Source: Siphonodentalium dalli
Taxonomy: Eukaryota > Mollusca > Scaphopoda > Gadilida > Siphonodentaliidae
Direction: 5' to 3'
NCBI GenBank assembly: GCA_032622095.1
Contig: CP136066.1
Coordinates: 43,043,835-43,107,834 of the forward strand
Length of the DNA: 64,000 nucleotides
Of the stretch, positions 35,963-45,116 are shown piece by piece. The position numbers and the translations under genes were made by a program. The notes below the pieces were generated by a model. The model was not told the origin of the DNA. It saw nothing but the letters and a program-made list of their open reading frames with translations, and did not search any database. How positions within the stretch are numbered: the first letter of the stretch is position 1; each line of letters begins with the position of its first letter.

Positions 35963-38652
35963 AAATATTTCGACCTAATCGCATCATGCGTTTTGTCTAC
36001 TCCCACGTGGCCGTTATCATCGTGGTATTGTTGGATTATGTTGGTTTGAAGATGTGCGGGCACCCAAAGGCGTGGGGTCGGTTCTGCGTCAGCACTCGAG
36101 AGGTAATAGAGTACCCCGTCAATCATCAAGTGTTTGTCATTCCGGGTGTCCTCGCCTTTGTCGAGGGCCTCCAGAACTGACGCAATTTCCGGGTCTTTCT
36201 TTTGTTCCTCAAGCATGTCGAAGCCTGGCTTGTTGAACAGTAGATTAGTAGGTTGGTAAGCCTGACCAATTTGAGTTTTATTCGGCAGTTCCTTTGGGGT
36301 TACCTCGCAGCTTGCGAAGTCTTTGGGTTTAAATCGAGACGAATTCAAGGCGGCGATTTCCGCTTGGGTCTCGGCGACAGTAAGGTTATTGTCGTTGATA
36401 TCTACCTCTACTTCTGCCTTCTCTTGTTCCGTATAAGCATTAGGTGGCGTTCGACTGAGCAGGTCTGCGCAGTGATTATCTGGGCCAGCTATGTACTCAA
36501 TGTTACAGTTATATCCAGTTATGCCCAAAGCCCACTGTTGAATTTTCTTGTTCTGCATGGGGGATTCCAAGATATACTTCAATGGTTTATGATCTGTTTT
36601 TATCGTGAAAGTGGCGTTATGAAGGTAATGGTCCAACCTTTGTAATGCGAAGTGAATTGCATATGCCTCTTTCTCCACAGTTGGCCATCGGGTTTGAGTA
36701 TCACTAAGTTTGTGTGAGAGATAATAAATTGGTTCTTCAACGCCATCTGAGCCCAACTGGGTCAGACAGGCACCGATGCAAAGGTCGCTTGCATCAGTAT
36801 ACAATGTATAGGGCGTGGCCGTATTTGGGTAGGCCAGGAGAGGCACTGCCGTGAGATTTTCTTTTAGTTTGTCAAACGAAATTTGGCAAGCTTGGTCCCA
36901 TTTGAATTTGGCATATTTTTTTGTAAGCTGTACCAAAGGTTCAGCGATTTGCGAAAATGAGGGGACAAATCTGCGGTAGTAGTTGCTCATGCCAATGAAG
37001 GAACGTACTTCTTTTACTGATGTTGGGGGCACAAGCGACCGGATGGCCTTGACCTTGTCGGGGTCAGGTCGGACGCCGTCGGTATCAATTATAAAACCCA
37101 AATACCGTGTTTCTTGCTTTAGGAATTGGCACTTTTTTAATTTTAATTTCAGTGTATGTTGGCGCAACTTGTCAAAGACTTTCTGGATATGTTCCAAGTG
37201 TAATTCTAGGGACTCGCTGTAGATGAGGACGTCGTCTAAGTAGGCAATGGCGTAATCACCCATCCCACATAACACCTGGGCCATCAGCTGGGAGAAAACC
37301 CCTCCAGCGTTCCGGAGCCCAAAAGGCATGGAGTTGAATTCAAAAAGACCTCGGTGGCAAGCGAATGCCGTCTTTTGCTTGTCCTCCTCTGCGACCTGGC
37401 ACTGCCAATAGCCACTTTTAAGATCGATAGCGGTGAAAAATTTAGACTTTCCAAGAAGTGCCAAAATATCGTCGATAACCGGAAGTGGGTATGACATAGG
37501 CTTGGTTATGGAATTTAATTGTCTGAAGTCGACGCAAAATCGTTTCGTGCCGTCGCGCTTGTCAACCATGACAATAGGCGCCGAATACGGGCTCGAACTC
37601 GGCCTGATAATGTCTGCTTCGAGCATATCATTTATGGCAGTGTCAACCAACGGTCGTTTATTCAAAGGGGTGCGATACGGGCGAAGTTTTATCGGAGGGT
37701 GGTTTCCCGTGTCAATATGCATCTTGACTGTGCTCGTCTGCGTCAGCTCAGTGTCCTTGTCGGCAAAAATGTCCGAGTTGGACTTCAACAATTTTACCAG
37801 TGTCTCTCGGTATTGCTCGGGGCATGAAACTTCGGTTAAATTTAATCTTTTCTCGACGGTAGCGCGTGCTGACCTAGAGTTGTCTACCCTGTTACGGTCG
37901 GCGCGCCCGGGAGCATAGCCATTGTCGCGGTAATTACGGGTTATCGGGGATCGGTAGCTTTGCGACAAAGAGTTGATTTCATGGTTGGTTTCGGGGTCAC
38001 ACACGATCGTTTTGCCAATCACACTGCCCCGCCGTAGGCGAAACGTTTTGTTCGTGTTATTGACGAGTAATACCGGGACCTTGTTCCTCTTGCCCACCCC
38101 AGAAATGGAGCTGCCGATTTCCAGACCGGGTTCTGACGCTAGGTAGCCTGTCTCGATTTGGGCCACCTCTACTAATGTCGACTTGCGAAGAGAAGCTAAG
38201 TTTTTTGATTTTCCCATACATAACGTTGATGTTTGAGGCTTTAAGCTAACCTTGCTGGTCAATCTCAGCAGGGAAGCTATGTGCGCGTCCGATTCCAATG
38301 GGACGTACACGTCACTGACCTTGAGGCATCCCAGATCATAATATAGTCTGACCCCCCGAGAGGTCAACCAATCCCTCCCCAAGATCATATTCCGGGTCAT
38401 ATCATTCGCCACATAAAATTTATGGGTTAATTTTAGTTTCGCCATTCTGAAGGTCAGTTCCACGCTACCAAGTACGCCCAGTGACTTCCCATTCACGGAG
38501 CTAAGGTTGATGTGTTCCCTTGTTAGTTTTGGTCGGAACTGTAATGCGTCATAGACGCGTTTGTGAATCAATGATACTTCCGCTCCACTATCCACTAATG
38601 AGCGATATTTATTTTTACCTATTCTGACTAAACACGAGCTGGGGTTCCCCAC
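35938..38652 (-). CDS. pol: Gypsy pol: protease, reverse transcriptase, RNase H
   Basis: The frame has about 904 codons. An aspartic protease has DSGA at residues 21-24 and ILGRDWL near residue 90. The reverse transcriptase carries the YLDDV active-site motif and the usual Ty3/Gypsy blocks (FCVDFRQLN, TAIDLKSGYWQ, MPFGLRNA). RNase H starts at TDASD and includes the DHKPL motif. The frame ends in the HH half of the integrase zinc domain, where a frameshift separates it from the rest. The listed start is a GTG and not a likely initiator; the frame is open further upstream to the slippery site at 38706-38712, so it is probably expressed as a Gag-Pol fusion by -1 frameshifting. RT copies element RNA into DNA in cytoplasmic particles. 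Confidence 0.97.
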   Translation of the reverse strand: MGNPSSCLVRIGKNKYRSLVDSGAEVSLIHKRVYDALQFRPKLTREHINLSSVNGKSLGVLGSVELTFRMAKLKLTHKFYVANDMTRNMILGRDWLTSRGVRLYYDLGCLKVSDVYVPLESDAHIASLLRLTSKVSLKPQTSTLCMGKSKNLASLRKSTLVEVAQIETGYLASEPGLEIGSSISGVGKRNKVPVLLVNNTNKTFRLRRGSVIGKTIVCDPETNHEINSLSQSYRSPITRNYRDNGYAPGRADRNRVDNSRSARATVEKRLNLTEVSCPEQYRETLVKLLKSNSDIFADKDTELTQTSTVKMHIDTGNHPPIKLRPYRTPLNKRPLVDTAINDMLEADIIRPSSSPYSAPIVMVDKRDGTKRFCVDFRQLNSITKPMSYPLPVIDDILALLGKSKFFTAIDLKSGYWQCQVAEEDKQKTAFACHRGLFEFNSMPFGLRNAGGVFSQLMAQVLCGMGDYAIAYLDDVLIYSESLELHLEHIQKVFDKLRQHTLKLKLKKCQFLKQETRYLGFIIDTDGVRPDPDKVKAIRSLVPPTSVKEVRSFIGMSNYYRRFVPSFSQIAEPLVQLTKKYAKFKWDQACQISFDKLKENLTAVPLLAYPNTATPYTLYTDASDLCIGACLTQLGSDGVEEPIYYLSHKLSDTQTRWPTVEKEAYAIHFALQRLDHYLHNATFTIKTDHKPLKYILESPMQNKKIQQWALGITGYNCNIEYIAGPDNHCADLLSRTPPNAYTEQEKAEVEVDINDNNLTVAETQAEIAALNSSRFKPKDFASCEVTPKELPNKTQIGQAYQPTNLLFNKPGFDMLEEQKKDPEIASVLEALDKGEDTRNDKHLMIDGVLYYLSSADAEPTPRLWVPAHLQTNIIQQYHDDNGHVGVDKTHDAIRSKYFWPDCTRN

Positions 38653-38669
38653 AATGTTGATACTAAATT

Positions 38670-38712
38670 TCCTCTCACATGTGGCCTCAATGAGAGGATT
38701 CCTTAGTTTTTT
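38670..38712 (-). promoter_or_regulatory. -1 ribosomal frameshift signal at gag/pol junction
   Basis: On the minus strand the gag frame reads GCA AAA AAC TAA, which places the canonical slippery heptamer A AAA AAC (38712-38706) directly before the gag stop (38705-38703). Seven bases later TCCTCTCA (38698-38691) can pair perfectly with TGAGAGGA (38677-38670) around a 13-nt loop. The -1 frame is open from the heptamer into protease. Slippery site, spacer and stem are all in the range known for retroviral and retrotransposon frameshifting. Confidence 0.88.
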
Positions 38713-39791
38713 GCGTATGTGGGCGGGGTCATTAGTCGCGGTGGTTCGTTTAATGTCGGATATCTCCGGCTGTGACGCGGTGTATCATGGGATAGGTCAC
38801 GTGATCGGTTCGGCTGATCTCGGCGGATTCCCCTAGGTGGCGTTACTGGCGTGTTCCATTGCTTTTGCTTCGAATCTCCGGATTTAGAGGGGCAATTTCT
38901 AGCCAAGTGATTACCGTTGCAACCCCAGCAAGATACGTGCCTTCGTTTTTCGGTCTTAAAGGGGCAGTCGCGAGCGAAATGGTCACCTTGACACGTCCAA
39001 CATTCGACTGTTCGTGGTTTAATCACCGCTTCGACCTGCACCTGTCTCGGGCGTGATCGGTGTTCACGGGTCGTGTGGTCATCGCGTGCGCATATATCGC
39101 AGGTTGTTCTCGCGCGTTTGTTTCTGAAACTATCGATTTCCATTGCTTCCGGTTCGTTTTCGTTGTAATTTTCGCGGCCCGTTCGTAGGTTGAATACCCA
39201 TCGGATCCCCATTTCCCGCATGGCGATGTCGGCTGCCAATTTTAGTGTCTTCGGCGCATCCCTGATCAACTTCATTTTCAAACTGTCGCTTCTTAAAGCG
39301 TCAATATAAAACCCTACGAGTTGGCCTTCAACCGCGTTGATCCCGCCGGGTTGCTCTCGGTATGCCACCATCGCGATCTCCAAAATCCGTTCGGCAAGCA
39401 CATGTAAATTTTCGTTTTGTTTTTGCTTGATTTTTCTTAGCATCGAAAAGGCGAATTGAATGTCATTTATCTCGGCAAATCGACTAGATAATTCAGTTTT
39501 TGTGTCTTGCCACGTGGCGTTAGGATTCGTGGCCAAATATCTTTGTAAAAAATCTGATACGGGGCCCGTCGCGCTCTGGAATGCCATATAGGGCTTCTTT
39601 GCTTCGTTAGCGCCGGTTAGGATCGCGCATTTTTCTATCGACTTGACCCACCCGTGGTATTTCGTGGGGTCCCCGTCAAATGACGTCACTACCTGCGTCA
39701 CCGTAGTCATGGCCATTGCAGCAATTTGAGAATTGATAGATTCTGTTAATGGGGCGAGAACACCAGCTGATTGTTGTTGTTGGGTAGCCAT
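38703..39791 (-). CDS. gag: Gypsy gag with two unusual zinc knuckles
   Basis: The most likely start is the ATG at 39791 (A at -3, G at +4; protein begins MATQQQQ), giving about 362 residues. The N-terminal half resembles Gypsy capsid domains (FDGDPTKYHGWVKSIE, then a helical region with AFSMLRKIKQKQNENLH). The C-terminal part is basic with CWTCQGDHFARDC and CWGCNGNHLARNC, two knuckles with CX2CX3HX4C spacing instead of the common CX2CX4HX4C. An upstream CDICARDDHTTREH has CX2CX4HX4H. The protein forms the particle shell and binds RNA. The frame is intact. It ends at the frameshift site. Confidence 0.95.
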   Translation of the reverse strand: MATQQQQSAGVLAPLTESINSQIAAMAMTTVTQVVTSFDGDPTKYHGWVKSIEKCAILTGANEAKKPYMAFQSATGPVSDFLQRYLATNPNATWQDTKTELSSRFAEINDIQFAFSMLRKIKQKQNENLHVLAERILEIAMVAYREQPGGINAVEGQLVGFYIDALRSDSLKMKLIRDAPKTLKLAADIAMREMGIRWVFNLRTGRENYNENEPEAMEIDSFRNKRARTTCDICARDDHTTREHRSRPRQVQVEAVIKPRTVECWTCQGDHFARDCPFKTEKRRHVSCWGCNGNHLARNCPSKSGDSKQKQWNTPVTPPRGIRRDQPNRSRDLSHDTPRHSRRYPTLNEPPRLMTPPTYAKN

Positions 39792-39898
39792 TATGATAAT
39801 AAACAATTAGACTCACGTTTTGCGAATTTTCCCACACTGTTTCTGTTCACACTGTTCCTCTTCTGGTTTCACGTTGTGTCTGCGATTAGCGTTCAGAT

Positions 39899-39916
39899 CC
39901 TGGCTCGAAGGCACCA
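39899..39916 (-). other. Candidate primer-binding site
   Basis: On the minus strand TGGTGCCTTCGAGCCAGG begins 11 bases inside the 5' LTR. A TGG start is expected for pairing to a tRNA 3' CCA end. The matching tRNA is not identified, and the 11-base gap is longer than usual. Confidence 0.45.
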
Positions 39917-39927
39917 GTTAAGAGATA

Positions 39928-40359
39928 TGTGCCAATACGGGTACATATAACTCTTAAGGCTATCAGAACGGTTTGATTATTTATATACAACAAAGTCAAT
40001 AATGTTCAATCATCGGCATCTGGGTTTCTCTTCCTGTCGTCTGCTTGGGTTGGGATCTTCTTCCGTCTTCATAGGTTGGGTGTGTCTGCTCGTCTTCTAC
40101 TCGGTTGAATTCCGGTTGAGTTCGTCTTCCTGTCGTCTGCTCTTCTTCTGCGTCGGCGCATCAGTGTGACGTTGTTAGAAATACAAGAGCTTAATGTTTA
40201 CCTTGTATTTCCGTCCATTGCTCCACTCTGCTCTTCTAAGCGTCCGAGGGTTCGTGATGATCGCTTGTGTTGGTCAGATAGAAACTGGTTAGCACTCCCC
40301 TTTCATGTCGGCTTGCTTCTTACTAAAATACCCAGTGGCCGCTAATGACGGCCATGTGT
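39928..40359 (-). mobile_element. Gypsy 5' LTR (432 bp)
   Basis: Matches 23018-23449 except at two positions. The minus strand carries TATATAAA at 39987-39980, a plausible promoter TATA box. This leaves a long U3 and a short R-U5. The apparent ends are not the standard TG...CA, so the true edges may differ by a few bases. A CTTCCTGTCGTCTGCT motif occurs twice inside. Confidence 0.93.
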
Positions 40360-40700
40360 ATCTTCGCGGCGCGTCGGTTCCAGACTTACTTAGGGTAATC
40401 GAGTTATCGTCATCTCCCCATGGGTCCTATTAACTCTCCTGGTTTCAGTAGCTTTTCTAGGCGATACATCTGGCCTTGCTTAATCCTCAAGACCGTTTCT
40501 GTTTACTCCACAGCTGTCTTACTATGTATGTATCGGCCTGGAATCACCAGATCATTCGTTTTGATGTCCGGTATTTCGCAATGTTGATGTGGTCAGCAGG
40601 GCCGCTAATATGTGTGGTAAACTAGCGGCTCCCGCGACTAAGAGATTGCTTGTATTCTTCCCGGGTTGAAAGTTATGTCCCTGTGATTGTCTTGGCACAT
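40360..40700. other. Flank of the Gypsy element, nothing recognised
   Basis: The sequence has moderate GC content and no coding features or repeats that I could match elsewhere in the window. Confidence 0.5.
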
Positions 40701-40707
40701 TAGTGAT

Positions 40708-40805
40708 ATCACATATTCAATTTTATGATATCACATATTAGATTTTATGATATCATAAAATCAATTTGTGATATCAAGAATTCGAATTTGTGATATATCT
40801 TAAAA
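40708..40805. repeat. GATATC-rich palindromic short repeat
   Basis: TGATATCA or GATATC occurs six times in about 100 bp, in units of about 24-27 bp (TGATATCACATATTNGATTT and inverted versions). The run folds back around TTTATGATATCATAAAAT. Confidence 0.75.
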
Positions 40806-41087
40806 TCTTAAAGTTCCGTCGGCATCGTTCAAAAGCTGTTTGTATTCTCACCTCCGGTTAACATCAAGTGAGATGAACCCCGATCACTAAGTGTTGTGAT
40901 AACACACTGTGATAATGAACCATTTGCATCAAATGTTTGTTTTGAAAGCATCGTGTCATTCTTTACCCCAGTCCACGCATTGACATAATTAATGAATAAA
41001 CACATGTTTTGCTGATCAAAATCTTTAATAAAATATATCATCAAAGAACATAAAAGAACATAATCACTATTAACAATTTCGGGACAA

Positions 41088-41165
41088 CCCGCCCTCATTT
41101 ATCGGGACAACCCGCCCCCAAAATAGCAGAGGGGCGGGTTGTCTCGGGGGCGGGTAGTCCCGTTC
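41088..41165. repeat. GC-rich inverted repeat CGGGACAACCCGCCC
   Basis: Two direct copies of CGGGACAACCCGCCC face inverted copies (GGGCGGGTTGTCTCGG, GGCGGGTAGTCCCG) across a short turn. This is an isolated GC-rich hairpin in AT-rich sequence, immediately before the 205-bp array. Confidence 0.75.
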
Positions 41166-42024
41166 CCCGGCGGAATGCAGATTTTTCAAGATTGGATGTG
41201 TCAACGTCCCGTGGATAAAAACACCACTTTTACCAGCAGAAAACAAGTTCAAACTTCTATTTTACTATTTAGTATATATTAGACTAACATTTTCTGCAAT
41301 AATCCGTCACCCAAACATGAAAATGTGAACCTAATGCCAGTTCTTCTGTTAAGATTTTCGAAGATTTTCGTTCGGCGGAATGCAGATTTTTCAAGAATGG
41401 AGGTGTCATTGTCCCGTCGATAAAAACACTACTTTTATCAGCAGAAAACAAGTGCAACCTTCTATTTTACTATTTAGTATATATTAGACTAACATTTTCT
41501 GCAAAAATCCGTCAACAAAGCATGAAAATGTGAACGAAATGCTAGTTTTTCTGTTAAGATTTTCGAACATTTTAGTTCGGCGGAATGCAGATTTTTCAAG
41601 AATGGATGTGTCAACGTCCCGTGGATAAAAACACCACTTTTACCAGCAGAAAACAAGTTCAAACTTCTGTTTTACTATTAAAAATTTATTAGACTAAAAT
41701 TTTCTGCAATAATCCGTCACCCAAACATGAAAATGTGAACCTAATGCTAGTTTTTCTGTTAAGATTTTCGAAGATTTTCGTTCGGCGGAATGCAGATTTT
41801 TCAAGAATGGAGGTGTCATCGTCCCGTCGATACAAACACAATTTTAACCAGCAGAAAACAAGTGCAAACTTCTATTTTACTATTTAGTATACAGTAGACT
41901 AACATTTTCTGCAAAAATCCGTCACCCAAACATGAAAATGTGAACGAAATGCGAGTTTTTCTGTTAAGATTTTCGACGATTTTCGTTCGGCGGAATGCAG
42001 ATTTTTCAAGAATGGATGTGTCAT
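41165..42024 (+). repeat. 205-bp tandem array, about four units
   Basis: Units start at GCGGAATGCAGATTTTTCAA near 41170, 41376, 41581, 41786 and 41991, a very regular spacing of 205-206 bp. The last unit runs into a copy of the palindrome inner arm. Two more units lie in the palindrome spacer. Confidence 0.92.
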
Positions 42025-42844
42025 CGTCCCGTCGATACAAACACTACTTTTACCAGCAGAAAACAAGTGCAAACTTCTATTTTACTATTTAGTATATATT
42101 AGACTAACATTTTCTGCAATAATCCGTCACCCAAACATGAAAATGTAAACGAAATATGACTTTTAGTGTTTAGATTATCGTCCCAGAAGTGATAAATTTC
42201 GACGCTTCGTTATTCGAACGCCCATCGTTCAGCATACGCTCAATTTTATCGGGAAAACATCACATTCGTATAGAGTAGATACCAATAAACAAGTTGAGAC
42301 CATGTTTGTGCCTCTAAACGCTTTCATTTCCGAATAAAATGACTTTAAAATTTTCGTTCCGTTCCGTCCCGTCTTTTAGACAAATCGTTCCGTCCCGTTC
42401 CGGAAAATCGTTCCGTCCCGTCTTTTAGTAGATCCCAATCTTTCGTCAACCGTTGCCAAATTGCATAAGTTTACGGCAATTGTGATGAATAATAGGGAGT
42501 TCGGTGCTGTTGTTTTTGTTTTTACCTTTGATATTTATTTTGTATTTGATAATTTGTCGTAATTACCAATGTAGCAGACGCAACAATTGAAAACGTATCG
42601 TATTTTTTCAAGTAATCAATAATCTCACGCGCTTTTTATTAAAAATGTGGAATGACATTGAACAATGAAACGGATCGTTTTCGACCCAAATTTGTAATAT
42701 TTTGAGGTTCCCGTGTGTGAATATAAGGAAATTTTGAGAAGAGGTCCATATCAGAAATTAATCACCTTGGTCCATAGTAGCTATATGTAAAGTATGGGAC
42801 TTCTACTCAAAAGTGCATGATTTTTTTGCTTAACCGCTATACTA
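42025..42844 (+). repeat. Third copy of the palindrome inner-arm sequence
   Basis: It closely matches 23513-24340 of the right arm in the same orientation, with a 9-bp deletion near 42200 and scattered substitutions (for example AAACGCTTTC for AAACTCTTTC). Identity stops at CGCTATACTA, after which repeat R sequence begins. It shows that the palindrome inner end is itself a dispersed repeat. Confidence 0.88.
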
Positions 42845-43010
42845 TATGGCTCAGCAGTTATCTGGACATCACATGTATGAAGAATTTGACAGAAATTTTT
42901 AACGGCTTGCGAGATATTGGATTTTAGATACCGCTCCCCCGAACACGTTTTGGTCGAAAAAATACATATTTATGATAACGACAGAACACACTTTTTAAAA
43001 TTATTCTAAA
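42845..43010 (+). repeat. Fragment of dispersed repeat R
   Basis: Shares TTTTAACGGCTTGCGAGATA-like and ACACGTTTTGGTCGAAAAA blocks with 32140-32310 and 55970-56050. It is diverged and truncated. Confidence 0.6.
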
Positions 43011-43037
43011 AGAACCAAATTATGATTCACGTGATCA

Positions 43038-43592
43038 CTGTGTGTGGACGGAAGTGAACACTGGTTTGCGGTAAACTATTGTAAACAAAAGCCGCTCTCC
43101 TCAGATTTACTACGGTACGTATATTGTCATGTTTTCCTTCAACTGTGTAAAAATCCCAGCCCGGATAACAACCTGCCTCGATGAGCGCTGTATTCCGCTA
43201 CATTTTCGTACTAATTTGGTTTCAGTGTATTTCTGGTTCTCTCGTACATGAAGATTGAACCTCATATTTCGGTGTTAAAAACACGCCACGTTCGAGATCA
43301 AAATCATATTTCCCAAACTATATGATGTCGTATTTAATAACAAGGACAGGTTTGGATGCCTTAATATCCCATTGAAAAATCGAATCTCATTTACGAGAGA
43401 CCAGAAACGACACTGAAACCAAATTAGTACAAAAATGTAGCGGAACACACCGCTTACCGAGGCTGGGATTTTTACACAGTTGAAGGAAAACATGACAATA
43501 TACGTACCGTAGTCAGTCTGGGTTGAGCGTTTTTTTTACAACAGTTTACCGCAAACCAGCGTTCATTTCCGTCCACACAGAGTGGTGATAAA
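43038..43592. repeat. Foldback element with arms of about 210 bp
   Basis: The left arm (ATCACTGTGTGTGGACGGAA ... TCTCTCGTA) matches the reverse complement of the right arm (TACGAGAGACC ... TTCCGTCCACACAGAGTGG) with moderate divergence. The centre is about 120 bp. An open frame exists but covers both strands of the inverted arms, so it is not a gene. Confidence 0.8.
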
Positions 43593-43702
43593 AATCGGGT
43601 CGTAGACACCGCGAGAGTGACTATACGTGTCACCGGGCTTCCAAACCCCCAGTTACAACAAAACAACATTTTATTTATAACATGCATGTAATTTTATATT
43701 AA

Positions 43703-44171
43703 AGGTACTCAACCCGATAAAACTCCTCTCAATTACTATTTCAATGGCTTCGGGGGTCAAAAAAATTTGATTCGAGTCGAGGAAGTCACCCATCAAAGCT
43801 CAGATTTGTTAGATATCGATTTTAGAAATCTATTATTTTTCATTATCGGGAATTCTTACTGGCCCAGTACGTAGTCAATTATTACCACTTGATTATAGAG
43901 TTATCCATCCTTGTCTGTTTGAATAGAATTTTGGCGTAAAATCTCGAGCATGTTACCAAATTGACGGCAGTTATAAGTACTCATCTCGAGAACATAAGAA
44001 TTTTCAAAAATCAATATCTAATAACTCTGAGCTTTGTTTGATGGGTTCCTCGACTCGAATCAAATATTTTTTACCCCCAAAGCCAAAGAAATAGTAATAT
44101 AGGACCCTCTGATCGGATTGTTGTTGTTGGAATCTGTTGAGATGGGGACCCTCTTTACGGGTTGAGTACCT
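43703..44171. mobile_element. TTAA-flanked MITE family C, copy 1 (469 bp)
   Basis: The ends read AGGTACTCAACCCG and CGGGTTGAGTACCT, flanked by TTAA (43699-43702 and 44172-44175). Inverted arms of about 180 bp carry GATTCGAGTCGAGGAA. A second copy in opposite orientation lies at 62534-63005. TTAA targets suggest a piggyBac-type mobiliser, but the terminus is not CCC, so the superfamily is uncertain. Confidence 0.8.
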
Positions 44172-44184
44172 TTAATGTATTGTT

Positions 44185-44570
44185 TTGTGGGGGGAGGTGT
44201 CTCACCCCCAACTTTGGTCAAACTTTTCGACAGTTGTAAATTTCATACCTGACACAACACTACACCAACAATAGGTTGAAAATGTTCTTGTATTTATTGG
44301 GGGGAAATTATTGTTTTTGGACCAATATTTGCATATTTTCCTAAATTTTCAGGTTCAAATAAATATCTGCGAATGTTCTCATAACGGTTTATAGAACGAA
44401 GGTTTATGAATATATAGGCTATTAGGCCTGAGCACTGAGATGCAAGGGGTGCAAATGAAATTATGCAAAACTTGTGTTTGGTCGGATTCAGGGGGGGGGG
44501 GGTGCACAGTGGGAATTCCCCAAAGTGGACACACCCCGACGGAGACCCTCTAGCCACGTCCATGACGACA
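44185..44570 (+). mobile_element. Decayed hAT-type relative of 57307-58466
   Basis: Shares GAGGTGTCTCACCCCC, CAACAATAGGTTGAA, TTATTGGGGGGAAATTATTG, AATATATAGGCTATTAGGCC and GGAGACCCTCTAGCCACGTC with the intact element. The terminal CAGGG and target duplication are lost. Confidence 0.7.
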
Positions 44571-44689
44571 CATACTGTAGCCTAACATATACAGAGAAAA
44601 ATCATTGTTGCTGCCTTAGCGATTGTTAATGTCCCCCTAAATCGACCAAAATATAGAAAAATGGATATTGTGTGTTATATGTCATAAAC

Positions 44690-44955
44690 TAACAAAGACG
44701 GCAATCGTTAGCTCAAACACGTTCTATGCTTTGATGTCCCCTACAATATTAGAAGTATTGAACACACCACGAACTAAAAGGATAACATCAATATTGACCT
44801 ACATGTAAGGTGTGGACAAAGGATAGGTATGTAAGGAAACACACAAATATGTTTATGGATCGGTTCGTTCCCGAGATAGTGTGGCATGCACTTTATAAAA
44901 TGTGGACGCATGGAAAATACTATACCCGATTTTAAATCTTGAACGCAATACGAAC
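44690..44955. repeat. Decayed tandem repeat, left part
   Basis: One to two units with ACACACCACGAACTAAAAGGAT and TTTATGGATCGGTTCGTTCC match the array at 49385-50620. The LINE and later insertions appear to have split one array. Confidence 0.7.
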
Positions 44956-45116
44956 TGAATCTATAAGATAAGATAAGATGAGATTTTAATGCAAAATACA
45001 CCCAATAGGCAGTTGCACATATAATAAATACAACATATATCAACATAAGGAATAATTTAACATGAGTAATCACATACGATATGCATATACGCTCGTGAAT
45101 TTACTGTAATAAAATC

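Larger units (their letters stand above)
34334..40359 (-). mobile_element. Ty3/Gypsy LTR retrotransposon, 3' truncated
   Basis: The minus-strand order is 5' LTR (40359-39928), a candidate primer-binding site starting TGGTGCC at 39916, gag, a frameshift signal, and pol (protease, RT, RNase H, integrase). There is no env. After the pol stop only about 280 bp of 3' sequence remain, with no polypurine tract or 3' LTR, and the element stops at the palindrome edge. A frameshift and a missing integrase segment show this copy is not autonomous, but the LTR similarity and mostly open frames imply a recent insertion. Confidence 0.95.

Noticed and set aside
43275-43687. Two minus-strand frames of about 70 codons
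   Set aside because: They lie in the foldback element 43038-43592 and repeat its inverted arms; no protein family is suggested.
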